Translations under genes and position numbers: made by a program
In this document: piece by piece, positions 48,212-56,827 of the stretch
How the letters are laid out: each line of letters opens with the position of its first letter
Numbering within the stretch: position 1 is the first letter of the stretch
Source: Caulobacter sp. 17J65-9
Lineage (GTDB): Bacteria > Pseudomonadota > Alphaproteobacteria > Caulobacterales > Caulobacteraceae
NCBI RefSeq assembly: GCF_010975005.1
Contig: NZ_JAAIVC010000007.1
Span: 1 to 60,155 of the forward strand
DNA: 60,155 bases
Reading direction: 5' to 3'
The notes under the pieces: generated by a model
Told to the model about the DNA's origin: nothing
Database searches by the model: none
The model's input: only the letters and a program-made list of their open reading frames with translations

Positions 48212-49024
48212 GTGTTCGCGGCCGATCCGAAACTCATTCAGCACTTTGCGCCGCATCTGCGCAGCGTGCTGATCGTCGATCCCCAGCCGGCCTCGGCCAA
48301 GGTGCTGGCCGATCTGGCGCGCGCGCTCGGCGGCAAGAACCTGATGATCGAGCCGGACGAGAAGACCGCGCTCAGCCTGGCCCGCGACTTCGACCCGACC
48401 CTGGTCTTCATCGAGTTCGCGGGGCCGCGGCTGGACGGCCTGGCCTTCACCCGCAAGCTGCGCCGCAGCGACATGGCCTGCCGCCGCGCGCCGGTGATCA
48501 TGGTCACCGCCGAGGCGACCGTTCAGTCGATCAAGGGCGCCCGCGACGTCGGCGTGCACGAATTCCTGCGCAAGCCCTTCACCGCCGGCGACCTGCTGAA
48601 GCGGCTGGAGGCGGTGTCGCTGAAGCCGCGCGACTGGATCGAGGCGGTCGGCTACGTCGGCCCGGACCGCCGCCGCTTCAACTCCGCCGAATACGCCGGC
48701 CCGCGCAAGCGCAACGCCGACAAGCCCAAGACCCCCGGCGAAGCCCAGGCCCAGGCCATGGACCAGGCCGTCCGCATCCTGCGCGCCGCGGTCAATCAGT
48801 TCGACCAGGACCCCGGCCAGGCGATCCGCGCCCTGCGCCAGCAGGCCGTCACCCTGAAGCAGCTGGCCGTCGAGGGCAGCCACGTGCAACTGGCCGTCGC
48901 CGCCGCCCAGCTCGACCTGGCTCTGGCCAGCGACCGCCTGACCCGCGCCGACGTCGAAGGCCCGGTCGGCGCCGTCACCGGCCTGTTCGCCGCCAACGCC
49001 CCGCAGCAGGCGCGGGTGGCGTAA
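48212..49024 (+). CDS. Receiver-like protein with degenerate phosphorylation site
   Basis: A 270-residue protein with an N-terminal CheY-like domain (about 17-130) and a helical C-terminal region (about 150-265). The usual acidic pair is Asp23-Pro24, the phospho-acceptor position is Glu68 (VFIEFAGPRLDG), while Thr99 and Lys121 are conserved. It probably cannot be phosphorylated normally and may sit in one signalling state. The C-terminal Gln/Ala-rich helices lack a DNA-binding motif, suggesting protein contacts. No kinase is adjacent. It lies between purA and rpoH. Confidence 0.8.
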   Translation: MFAADPKLIQHFAPHLRSVLIVDPQPASAKVLADLARALGGKNLMIEPDEKTALSLARDFDPTLVFIEFAGPRLDGLAFTRKLRRSDMACRRAPVIMVTAEATVQSIKGARDVGVHEFLRKPFTAGDLLKRLEAVSLKPRDWIEAVGYVGPDRRRFNSAEYAGPRKRNADKPKTPGEAQAQAMDQAVRILRAAVNQFDQDPGQAIRALRQQAVTLKQLAVEGSHVQLAVAAAQLDLALASDRLTRADVEGPVGAVTGLFAANAPQQARVA

Positions 49025-49030
49025 GCCGAC

Positions 49031-49381
49031 ATGCGCGGCGTGCTGATCGGTCTGGCCCTTTTGGCGGCTCAGGATACGACGCCGGCCCAGCCCAACGAAC
49101 TCTCGAAGCTGACCGGTCAGCTCGTCATCACCGGCGAGTCCATGACTGATCCCGCGCCCGACCAGAAGTCCGATCGCGTCGGGCTGTTCTGGGACGGGGA
49201 GAGCGCGAAGCGCGTCTATGACGCGATGCAGGCCAAGGCCGTCGACAGCCCCTGCGAAGAAGGCATGAGGCAGAAGTCGGCCGGAGGGCTGGAGTGCTTC
49301 AGCCATAGCGACGGCACTTACGCGTGCAGCGCAGGGATCATGCTGGCCACCGGCAAGACCAGATCGGTTTCGGCGTGCTGA
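49031..49381 (+). CDS. Small secreted Cys-containing protein, unknown
   Basis: A 116-residue frame. A short hydrophobic N-terminus (MRGVLIGLALLAAQ) looks like a minimal signal. Four Cys (SPCEEG, LECFSH, YACSAG and the final SVSAC) suggest disulfides. No family recognised. It starts 6 bases after the receiver-like gene and may be translated with it. Confidence 0.6.
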   Translation: MRGVLIGLALLAAQDTTPAQPNELSKLTGQLVITGESMTDPAPDQKSDRVGLFWDGESAKRVYDAMQAKAVDSPCEEGMRQKSAGGLECFSHSDGTYACSAGIMLATGKTRSVSAC

Positions 49382-49409
49382 CCGCGGACGGGTTTCGGTG
49401 AGGACAAAG

Positions 49410-49437
49410 AAAAAGGGGCGCGCCGGCGGCGCGCCCC
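49410..49437 (-). terminator. Terminator of rpoH
   Basis: A 10-bp stem GGGGCGCGCC/GGCGCGCCCC (49415-49424 with 49428-49437). On the minus strand it is followed by TTTTTCTTTG. The opposite side also has TTTCC, so it may serve both directions. Confidence 0.92.
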
Positions 49438-49462
49438 TTTCCGTTTCAGTCGGGCTTGAAGC

Positions 49463-50350
49463 TTACGCGTCGACCAGGTTCCGCTCGGTGGCGGCGGCGC
49501 GCATGGCCTTCTGCAGCTTTTCGAAGGCGCGCACCTCGATCTGGCGCACGCGCTCGCGGCTGACGCCGTACTGCGAAGCCAGTTCCTCCAGCGTGGTCGG
49601 CTCGTCCTTCAGCCGGCGCTCGGTGAGGATGTGCCGCTCGCGGTCGGTCAGCTCCTGCATGGCTTCCTGCAGCAGGCCCATGCGCAGGCTGCGCTCTTCG
49701 CTCTCGGCGATCTGGCTTTCCTGCGACACCTGGGTGTCGTCGGCCAGCCAGTCCTGCCACTCGCTCTCGCTGTCCGAGCGCAGCGGCGCGTTCAGCGAGG
49801 CGTCCGGACCGGCCAGGCGCCGGTTCATCGAGATGACGTCGTCGTGGGTCACGCCCAGCTTGGTCGCGATGGTCTCGACCTGGTCGGGACGCAGGTCGCC
49901 TTCCTCGAAGGCGCTGATCTGGCTCTTCGCCTTACGCAGGTTGAAGAACAGCTTCTTCTGCGCGGCGGTCGTGCCCATCTTCACCAGCGACCACGAGCGC
50001 AGGATGTATTCCTGGATCGAGGCGCGGATCCACCACATGGCGTAGGTCGCCAGGCGGAAGCCCTTGTCCGGATCGAACTTCTTCACGGCCTGCATCAGGC
50101 CGACGTTGCCTTCCGAGATCACTTCGCCGATCGGCAGGCCGTAGCCGCGATAGCCCATGGCGATCTTGGCCACGAGGCGCAGGTGCGAGGTGACGAGCTT
50201 GTGGGCGGCCGTAGGATCCTCGTGCTCCTGCCAACGCTTGGCGAGCATGAACTCCTCGTCCTTGGTCAGCATCGGGAACTTGCGGATCTCGGTGAGATAC
50301 CGAGACAGCCCGCCTTCCGGCGAGATGACGGCGAGCGAATTGTTGGCCAT
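49463..50350 (-). CDS. rpoH: Heat-shock sigma factor RpoH (sigma-32)
   Basis: A 295-residue sigma-70 family factor. Region 2 has SEGNVGLMQAVKKFDP and the −10 reader RLATYAMWWIRASIQEYI with WSLVK, the RpoH box area (QKKLFFNLRK), and region 4.2 SRERVRQIEVRAFEKL. ATG at 50350 (MANNSLAVI) with GGGGAGTAAGG before it. RpoH is typically held in check by DnaK and FtsH; ftsH is also in this window. The 5' leader of about 240 bases is GC-rich and structured. Confidence 0.97.
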   Translation of the reverse strand: MANNSLAVISPEGGLSRYLTEIRKFPMLTKDEEFMLAKRWQEHEDPTAAHKLVTSHLRLVAKIAMGYRGYGLPIGEVISEGNVGLMQAVKKFDPDKGFRLATYAMWWIRASIQEYILRSWSLVKMGTTAAQKKLFFNLRKAKSQISAFEEGDLRPDQVETIATKLGVTHDDVISMNRRLAGPDASLNAPLRSDSESEWQDWLADDTQVSQESQIAESEERSLRMGLLQEAMQELTDRERHILTERRLKDEPTTLEELASQYGVSRERVRQIEVRAFEKLQKAMRAAATERNLVDA

Positions 50351-50588
50351 GGACCTTACTCCCCGGGCGGTCACGTGGTCGGGAGAGCCGTGAAGCCGGC
50401 CGCGCCACCCCAGCGCGGTCAGTCGCCCGTTCCCCGTCAACGACCCAAGATAGGGATGGTTGCGTGCGGTTTAAGGCGCCGCTTCGAAAATAAGTCACGT
50501 TCGGTGTTGCCGAAATCGTGCCTTCGAAACTGCAACTGAGATTATTACAGGATGGTGCGTTCTCATTCAAGACGCACCTTGCCGCACC
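50351..50588. promoter_or_regulatory. Upstream region of rpoH
   Basis: A 238-base gap upstream of rpoH. It has a short TTCGG/CCGAA stem around 50500-50514 and a GGTGCGT/ACGCACC hairpin (50554-50560 with 50572-50578), which could end the upstream gene. TTGACG on the minus strand near 50440 is a possible −35. Promoters cannot be placed with confidence. Confidence 0.4.
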
Positions 50589-51281
50589 CTATCTGAAGTC
50601 GACGTGCAGGTGGTCGTCGTGGCGGGCGGCGTGACAGCCCTGGAAGCGCGCCTTGGCGTTCCCCCACAGGCCGAACCGCTTTTCCAGGTGCGGCTCGATC
50701 AGCACCCGGCGCACCTGGCCTTCCTTGATCAGCGTGCGGGTCAGGAACTCCGACCGCCCCTCGTCCAGCCGCCAGGTCCGCGACTTGGGCGGATCGGGCC
50801 GACGGTGTTTCCACTTGCCCGGGCACGGATCGGGTTCGGCCACGGGCCGCGGCTCGAAGTCTTCGTAGCCGTTGATGGAGCCTGGCGGCTTCGGCAGGCG
50901 ACGGCCGTCCTTGCTCTCGTAGAACAGGGCCAGGTCGATCTGGCGGCCGTCGCCGTGGCTCAGGTGCGGCGGGAACGGCTTCTTTCCGCTGGGCCACGAG
51001 GCGTCCATGAAGGTCACGACCGTGTCGGGATAGGCCTTGTGGACCGCTCGCGCCGTCCGGATGATCGCCTGGCGCGCCTGGGGGGTGACGTAGTTGCGGT
51101 CGCCCAGGCAGTAGAAGCCGTGGGCCGGGCGCAAGGGCTCGGAGCCGTCGCAGGGCAGGGGCACCAGCCCGGCCGGACTGGGCGTCGGCGGCCGCTTCGG
51201 TGTCGGCAGGGGCGCTGACGCGCTCGCGCAGGTGTCGACGGTCACGAACAACAGGCAGGCGAGGGCGACGGCGGCGCGCAT
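50589..51281 (-). CDS. Exported MepA-like murein endopeptidase
   Basis: A 230-residue protein with a signal peptide (MRAAVALACL to ASASA) and a Pro-rich linker. Zinc-site motifs SHGDGRQIDLA and the closing DDHLHVDF match the LAS peptidase fold of penicillin-insensitive endopeptidases (M74). It should cut peptide cross-links in peptidoglycan. Three or more Cys suggest disulfides. Divergent from the haemoglobin gene. Confidence 0.8.
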   Translation of the reverse strand: MRAAVALACLLFVTVDTCASASAPLPTPKRPPTPSPAGLVPLPCDGSEPLRPAHGFYCLGDRNYVTPQARQAIIRTARAVHKAYPDTVVTFMDASWPSGKKPFPPHLSHGDGRQIDLALFYESKDGRRLPKPPGSINGYEDFEPRPVAEPDPCPGKWKHRRPDPPKSRTWRLDEGRSEFLTRTLIKEGQVRRVLIEPHLEKRFGLWGNAKARFQGCHAARHDDHLHVDFR

Positions 51282-51383
51282 CGGACATCCGAGGGTGGGA
51301 GCTCGGCCGTATCATCGTTCGCCCGGCGGCGCGCGCAAGGGGCTCGCTTGCGGTCGCGCGCGCGGTGTGGGAAGCGGCCGGCC

Positions 51384-51773
51384 ATGACGCCCGCGACCGA
51401 GATCACCGACGAAGCCCTCGCCCTGCAGGTGGAGCGCTTCTACGACAAGGTCCGCCGCGACCCGCTGATCGGCCCGGTGTTCGAGGCGGCGATCGACGAC
51501 TGGCCCGAGCACCTGGCCAAGCTGACCGACTTCTGGTCGTCGGTGACGCTCGCCACCGGCCGGTATCGCGGCCGGCCGATGCCGGCGCACATGAAGCTGC
51601 CGCTGGAGCCGCGCATGTTCGATCGCTGGCTGTTTCTATGGGGCGAGACCGCCGACGAGCTGTTCGCGCCCGCCCAGGCCCAGGTCCTGCGCGAGAAGGC
51701 CGCGCGCATCGGCCAGAGCCTGAGCCTGGCCATGTTCTTCCGTCCCGAGGACGTCCGGCCCAAGGGCGACTGA
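51384..51773 (+). CDS. Group III truncated haemoglobin
   Basis: A 129-residue two-on-two globin. Tyr20 (B10), His69 as the likely proximal ligand in PAHMKLPLEP, and Trp86 (FLWGET) fit the group III pattern. Proposed roles of this group include NO or oxygen chemistry. ATG at 51384 gives normal length; an upstream in-frame start is not supported by a ribosome site. Confidence 0.85.
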   Translation: MTPATEITDEALALQVERFYDKVRRDPLIGPVFEAAIDDWPEHLAKLTDFWSSVTLATGRYRGRPMPAHMKLPLEPRMFDRWLFLWGETADELFAPAQAQVLREKAARIGQSLSLAMFFRPEDVRPKGD

Positions 51774-51833
51774 CGGGCTACCGGAATCGCCCGTGGACCG
51801 CTAAGCCCTCACCCGGAGTATCGGAGAGGCGAC

Positions 51834-53342
51834 ATGACCACGGCTGAACAGGCGCGCGAAATTCTGGACCGTCTCGGCGTCGAGCGGGCCGCCTTCGAAG
51901 GCGGCGACCTGGCCGTGCGCTCTCCGGTCGACGGCGCCGAGATCGCCGCGGTCCGCACCCAGTCGGCCGCCCAGGTCGCTGACACCGTCGGCCGCGCCGA
52001 CGCCGCCTTCCGCGCCTGGCGCAAGGTCCCGGCCCCGCGCCGCGGCGAGCTGGTCCGCCTGCTGGGCGAGGAACTGCGCAAGGCCAAGGACGACCTGGGC
52101 CTGCTGGTCACCCTGGAATCCGGCAAGATCCGCTCCGAGGGCCTGGGCGAAGTCCAGGAGATGATCGACATCTGCGACTTCGCCGTGGGCCTGTCGCGCC
52201 AGCTGTACGGCCTGACCATGCCGTCCGAGCGCCCCGGTCACCACATGCTGGAACGCTGGCAGCCGCTGGGCCCGGTCGCGGTGATCTCGGCCTTCAACTT
52301 CCCCGTCGCCGTGTGGTGCTGGAACGCCGCTCTGGCACTGGTCTGCGGCGACAGCGTGATCTGGAAGCCGTCGGAGAAGACCCCGCTGGTGGCGCTGGCC
52401 ACCCAGGCGATCTTCGACCGCGCCGCCGCCCGCTTCGGCGACGCCCCGGCCCACCTGTCGCAGGTGCTGGTCGGCGCCCAGGCCGTGGGCGAGGCCCTGG
52501 TCGACGACCCGCGCGTGCCGCTGGTTTCGGCCACCGGCTCGACCCGCATGGGTCGCGCCGTCGCCCCGCGCGTGGCCGAGCGCTTCGGCCGCTCCCTGCT
52601 GGAGCTGGGCGGTAACAACGCCATGATCGTCACGCCGTCGGCCGATCTCGACATGGCCGTGCGCGCCATCGCCTTCTCGGCCGTCGGCACCGCCGGCCAG
52701 CGCTGCACCACGCTGCGCCGCCTGCTGGTCCACGCCAGCGTCGCCGACGCCCTGGTCGAGCGCCTGAAGGGCGCCTACACCACCCTGAAGATCGGCAGCC
52801 CGCTGGAGGGCGACACCCTGGTCGGTCCGCTGATCGACGAGGCGTCGGCCACGGCATTCGAGGCGGCGCTGGATCGCGCCAAGGCCGAGGGCGGCGAGGT
52901 GGTGGTCGGCGGCGGCCGGGCCGACACCGGCCTCGGCGGGGCCTATGTGAAACCGGCCATCGTGCGCATGCCGGCGCAGAGCGCCATCGTCCGCCACGAG
53001 ACCTTCGCGCCGATCCTCTACGTCCTGACCTGGACCGATTTCGACGAGGCGATCGAGCTGCAGAACGCCGTGCCCCAGGGTCTGTCGTCCTGCGTGTTCA
53101 CCGACAGCGTCCGCGAGGCCGAGGCCTTCCTGTCGGCCACCGGCAGCGACTGCGGCATCGCCAACGTCAACATCGGCCCGTCCGGCGCCGAGATCGGCGG
53201 CGCCTTCGGCGGCGAGAAGGAGACCGGCGGCGGTCGCGAGAGCGGCTCGGACGCGTGGAAGGCCTACATGCGTCGCCAGACGCAGACGGTGAACTATTCC
53301 AAGGAGTTGCCGCTCGCTCAGGGAGTCCGTTTCGACGTCTGA
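51834..53342 (+). CDS. Aldehyde dehydrogenase (ALDH7-like)
   Basis: A 502-residue NAD-dependent dehydrogenase. General base Glu257 in LLELGGNN and catalytic Cys291 in GQRCTTLRR. FNFPVAVWCWN and the C-terminal EKETGGGRESGSDAWK resemble the alpha-aminoadipic semialdehyde dehydrogenase branch (lysine breakdown). ATG follows GGAGAGG. No lysine-catabolic partner is adjacent, so the substrate is an inference. Confidence 0.87.
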   Translation: MTTAEQAREILDRLGVERAAFEGGDLAVRSPVDGAEIAAVRTQSAAQVADTVGRADAAFRAWRKVPAPRRGELVRLLGEELRKAKDDLGLLVTLESGKIRSEGLGEVQEMIDICDFAVGLSRQLYGLTMPSERPGHHMLERWQPLGPVAVISAFNFPVAVWCWNAALALVCGDSVIWKPSEKTPLVALATQAIFDRAAARFGDAPAHLSQVLVGAQAVGEALVDDPRVPLVSATGSTRMGRAVAPRVAERFGRSLLELGGNNAMIVTPSADLDMAVRAIAFSAVGTAGQRCTTLRRLLVHASVADALVERLKGAYTTLKIGSPLEGDTLVGPLIDEASATAFEAALDRAKAEGGEVVVGGGRADTGLGGAYVKPAIVRMPAQSAIVRHETFAPILYVLTWTDFDEAIELQNAVPQGLSSCVFTDSVREAEAFLSATGSDCGIANVNIGPSGAEIGGAFGGEKETGGGRESGSDAWKAYMRRQTQTVNYSKELPLAQGVRFDV

Positions 53343-53407
53343 GGCGTTATCCCGGTCGAACACTGTTCCAGTCCGGGATAGGGTCCTTCGTCGAGATCGG
53401 ATTGTGC

Positions 53408-55729
53408 ATGACGGCGACGGGCGCCACGCAAGCGACAGAAGCGGAACGCCCGCCGGTCCGCGTTTCGCGGTGGCGCCAGTTGCTGGGCTCGGTCCGCGGC
53501 CGCCTGACCCTGCTCACCATCGCCCTGGTGCTGACCGCGGCCCTGGCGGCGACCCTGCTGATCGTCGACGCCTACCGCAGCCACCGCGCCTCCACCGAGC
53601 GGCAGATCTCAGAGACGGCCGGGGCCATGTCCCTGGCCATCGACGGCAAGGCTCGTGAGGTGACCGGCGTGCTGCAGGTGCTGGCCCTGTCGCCGCACCT
53701 GAAGGCGGGCGATCTCGCCGCCTTCGAGAGCCAGGCCCGCAGGGCGGTGCCGCACGACGACAAGTGGGTGGTGGTCGCCGACCTCGACGGCCAGCAACTG
53801 GTCAACACCCTGGCCAAGCCGGGCGAGCCCCTGCCGCGCATGCGGCTGCCGGCCGACATCGACCTGCGCGAGCGGGAGACCTACGTCTCCGACCTGCTGC
53901 AGGGCATGGTGGAGAAGGGCCGCGTCATCGCCTTCGCCACCCTGGCCGAGGGACCGGGCGGGCGCCCCTACATCCTGGCCATCGCCATGCGCCCGTCGGC
54001 CCCGAACGCGGTGATCGCCGAGCAGCGGCTGCCGCCGGGCTGGTACGGCACGCTGGTCGACCGCAAGGGCGTGGTGATCGCGCGCAACGTCGAGGCTGAG
54101 CGGTTCGAGGGCGTGTCGGCGTCGCCGGACATCCTCGAGCGCATTCGCAAGTCCCCGGAAGGCGTCGGCGACAGCGTCTCGCTCGACGGCCGCGAGACCC
54201 TGGTGGCGCACAGGCGCTCGCCGGTCACCGGCTGGACCTTCCTGGTCGGGGTGCCGCGGGCCGAGGTGTCCGGCAGCCTCTCGCGATCCCTGATAATGAC
54301 CTTCGTCCTCTGCCTGGCCCTGCTGGCCTTGGGCGCGCTGCTGACGGTGTGGTTCGCGCGCGGCGTGACCCGGGCGGTCGAAAGCCTGGAGGGCGCGGCC
54401 GAGGCCATGGGGCGCGGCGGCGCGGCGCCCCGTCTCGCCACCGGCCTGCGCGAGACGGACGCGGTCGCAGAGGCGCTGCACGGCGCGTCGCTGAAGCTGA
54501 AGGCGCGCGAGGCCGAACTGCGTCAGCTCAACGACACCCTCGAAGCGCGCGTGGTCGAACGCTCCCGCGAGCTGGAGGAGACCACCGAGCGGCTGGTGCA
54601 GGCCCGCAAGGTCGAGGCGCTGGGCCGGCTGACCGGCGGCGTCGCCCACGACTTCAACAACCTGCTGACCGCGGTGATCGGCAACCTCGACCTGCTGGGC
54701 AAGCGGATCAAGGACGAGGCCCTGGAGAAGTACGTCGCCAACGCCCGCCAGGCGGCCCAGCGCGGCGCCAAGCTGACCGCCCAGCTCCTGGCCTTCGCGC
54801 GGCGCCAGCGGCTGGAGCCGGAGCCGCTCGACGTGAACGCCGTGATCGAGGGCCTGCGCGTGCTGTTCGACAGCGCGCTGGGCGGCGCCACGCGCGTGCG
54901 CGCCGAGCTCAGCCCCGATCCGCTCTGGGCGATGGCCGACCGCACCCAGCTGGAGCTGGTGGTGCTCAACCTCGCGATCAACGCCCGTGACGCCATGCCC
55001 GAAGGCGGCGAGGTGCTGATCGAGACCGCGCGCGAGCGGGTGAGCGGACCCGACCCGCGGCTGGAGGCGCCGGCGCCCGGCGACTACGTCCGCATCACCG
55101 TGGCCGACACCGGCTCGGGCATGACGCCCGAGGTGCTGGCCCGTATCTGGGAGCCGTTCTTCACCACCAAGCCGGTCGGGGCCGGATCGGGCCTGGGCCT
55201 GCCGCAGGTGCTGGGCGTGGTGAAGCAGTTGGGCGGCGGCATCCGGGTCGACACGGCGCCGGGCTGCGGAGCCCGCTTCCACGTCTACCTGCCGGTCGCC
55301 GCGCCGGCGGAGAAGGCGCACCCGGAGCCGGTCGAGGCCGCGCCCGTCGACTTCGCCGGTCTGAAGGTGCTGCTGGTGGACGACGACCGCGACGTCCGCA
55401 GCGCCACGGCGGACCTGCTGCGCGACCTCGGCAGCGAGCCCGAGGAGGCGGTGGACGCGGCCGACGCCCTGGCCCGCCTCGACGCCGGCGCCGAGCCCCG
55501 GCTGGTGATCATGGACCACGCCATGCCGGGCCTGACCGGGGCGGAGGCGGCGCAGCGGATCCGCGTCTCGCACCCCGCCCTGCCGGTGCTGCTGATCAGC
55601 GGCTACATGGACGCCGAGGCGGTCGCCCGCACCTGGGCCGGCCCGGTGCTGGCCAAGCCCTTCGACAAGCAGCAGCTGGCCGCCCGCATCGCCGCGGCCT
55701 TGCAGGCGGCCCAGACGGGCGGCGACTGA
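53408..55729 (+). CDS. Hybrid sensor histidine kinase with receiver
   Basis: A 773-residue protein. Transmembrane helices at about 33-55 and 297-320 bracket a periplasmic dCache-like sensor. HAMP follows, then a coiled coil, His414 in GGVAHDFNNLLTAV, HATPase boxes (NLAINARDAMP, DTGSGMT, GSGLGLPQV) and a receiver with Asp703 in MDHAMPGL. The H-box subtype (HDFNN) is common in alphaproteobacteria. No partner histidine phosphotransferase or output gene is adjacent. Confidence 0.93.
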   Translation: MTATGATQATEAERPPVRVSRWRQLLGSVRGRLTLLTIALVLTAALAATLLIVDAYRSHRASTERQISETAGAMSLAIDGKAREVTGVLQVLALSPHLKAGDLAAFESQARRAVPHDDKWVVVADLDGQQLVNTLAKPGEPLPRMRLPADIDLRERETYVSDLLQGMVEKGRVIAFATLAEGPGGRPYILAIAMRPSAPNAVIAEQRLPPGWYGTLVDRKGVVIARNVEAERFEGVSASPDILERIRKSPEGVGDSVSLDGRETLVAHRRSPVTGWTFLVGVPRAEVSGSLSRSLIMTFVLCLALLALGALLTVWFARGVTRAVESLEGAAEAMGRGGAAPRLATGLRETDAVAEALHGASLKLKAREAELRQLNDTLEARVVERSRELEETTERLVQARKVEALGRLTGGVAHDFNNLLTAVIGNLDLLGKRIKDEALEKYVANARQAAQRGAKLTAQLLAFARRQRLEPEPLDVNAVIEGLRVLFDSALGGATRVRAELSPDPLWAMADRTQLELVVLNLAINARDAMPEGGEVLIETARERVSGPDPRLEAPAPGDYVRITVADTGSGMTPEVLARIWEPFFTTKPVGAGSGLGLPQVLGVVKQLGGGIRVDTAPGCGARFHVYLPVAAPAEKAHPEPVEAAPVDFAGLKVLLVDDDRDVRSATADLLRDLGSEPEEAVDAADALARLDAGAEPRLVIMDHAMPGLTGAEAAQRIRVSHPALPVLLISGYMDAEAVARTWAGPVLAKPFDKQQLAARIAAALQAAQTGGD

Positions 55730-55732
55730 GCC

Positions 55733-56161
55733 TCAGCGCCGGTCGGTGTCGCTGGGCTCGCACACGCCCTGAAGCGCCCGCCTGGCGGCCGTCGACGAGC
55801 CACTGAGACCGAGATCGGCCAGCGAGACCATGCCGACCAGCCGCTTGCCGTCGTCCAGCACGGGCAGGCGGCGCACCTGGTGCTCGGCCATGACGTCGGC
55901 GGCGTCGTCCAGGTCGTCTTCCTCGAAGCAGTAGTAGACCTTCTCCGACATCACCTCGCGGGCGACCGTGCCCTCGACCTTTCCGTCGGCGACGCCGCGC
56001 ACGACGATGTCCCGGTCGGTGATCATGCCGATCAGCCGGTCGTTCTCGCCGATCGGCAGGGCGCCGAGGTTCTCCACGCGCATGCGTTTGGCCACCTCGC
56101 GCAGCGGTGTGTCGGGATCGATCAGCTCGGCCCCGCGGGTCATGATCTCACGCACCTGCAT
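55733..56161 (-). CDS. Tandem CBS-domain protein
   Basis: A 142-residue protein of two CBS motifs (MTRGAELIDPDTPLREVA and MSEKVYYCFEEDDLDDAA), each ending in a GMITDRDI or GMVSLADL strand. Such stand-alone pairs bind adenine nucleotides and sense energy charge, or serve as stress proteins. Convergent with the hybrid kinase (3 bases apart). A hairpin covering its ribosome-binding site is described separately. Confidence 0.92.
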   Translation of the reverse strand: MQVREIMTRGAELIDPDTPLREVAKRMRVENLGALPIGENDRLIGMITDRDIVVRGVADGKVEGTVAREVMSEKVYYCFEEDDLDDAADVMAEHQVRRLPVLDDGKRLVGMVSLADLGLSGSSTAARRALQGVCEPSDTDRR

Positions 56162-56169
56162 GTCGGACG

Positions 56170-56203
56170 CCTCCTCGGGTTGGAATGCTCCAACCGGAGG
56201 AGG
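56170..56203 (-). promoter_or_regulatory. Shine–Dalgarno-sequestering hairpin of the CBS gene
   Basis: On the minus strand, CCTCCTCCGGTTGGA pairs with TCCAACCCGAGGAGG (56189-56203 with 56170-56184; 14 of 15 pairs, loop GCAT). The GAGGAGG arm is the ribosome-binding site, 8 bases before the ATG. Translation must compete with this stem. Confidence 0.65.
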
Positions 56204-56290
56204 GGGCGAGGGGTTTCAGCGGACGGTGGCGGGACTTGCCTTCATGCGCTCAATGAACAATGTTCCCTCTATGTTCTGGAGGACGGGGGC

Positions 56291-56758
56291 ATGAAGACGG
56301 CTGAGGCGAAGTTCAGCTTCCCGGTCTTGGGATTCACGCCGGATCGCGACATCTGGGGATTCCAGGACCTGGACGCTTTGACGACTTGCGGTCCGCTGAC
56401 GCTCAAGAAGGACATGCAGCTCGGAATGGAGCTGATCGACTCGGATGGGCGGCGGTGGGTCGTGAGGTCCGTCCGGCGAACCGGGAGGAAGGGGAGGTTC
56501 CCTTCCTGGTTGCTGTGGACCGTCCTGACTGCGGCCCCGCAGTCCCGCATTGAGCACGACCTCGACGAACTCACGCCCGTATCGCTCGCCGAGGCATTGG
56601 AGCGCGCGTGCGCCGCCATAGAGGCGTCTCCCGACATCTATGGGCCTGAGGGCGAAGATGAGGAGACGATAGAGACGAGGGTCGCGAAGGTGCGCGCGGC
56701 CAAGAGCGTCGCGGGCGTTTTCGATTTGATCGGGCTCGACACCTTCGAGGCCTATTAG
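56291..56758 (+). CDS. Unrecognised protein, lower GC than neighbours
   Basis: A 155-residue cytoplasmic-looking protein with no signal or helices. FTPDRDIWGFQDLDALTTCG and LGMELIDSDGRRWVVRSVRR suggest an alpha/beta fold; the C-terminal half is acidic. GGAGG lies ahead of the ATG. Codon use and base composition are less GC-rich than the flanks. It could be a solitary immunity- or defence-related gene, but nothing proves that. Confidence 0.7.
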   Translation: MKTAEAKFSFPVLGFTPDRDIWGFQDLDALTTCGPLTLKKDMQLGMELIDSDGRRWVVRSVRRTGRKGRFPSWLLWTVLTAAPQSRIEHDLDELTPVSLAEALERACAAIEASPDIYGPEGEDEETIETRVAKVRAAKSVAGVFDLIGLDTFEAY

Positions 56759-56827
56759 GGCGGCCCCGCCTGCGGCCAAACGCGGGCGGGGTTCCGTCGG
56801 CGGCCCGCCCGGCCTAGATGTCGGCCG

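Noticed and set aside
55733-56758. Toxin–antitoxin pair from the CBS protein and the low-GC gene
   Set aside because: The genes are divergent, neither has toxin or antitoxin features, and the CBS protein matches a general family.
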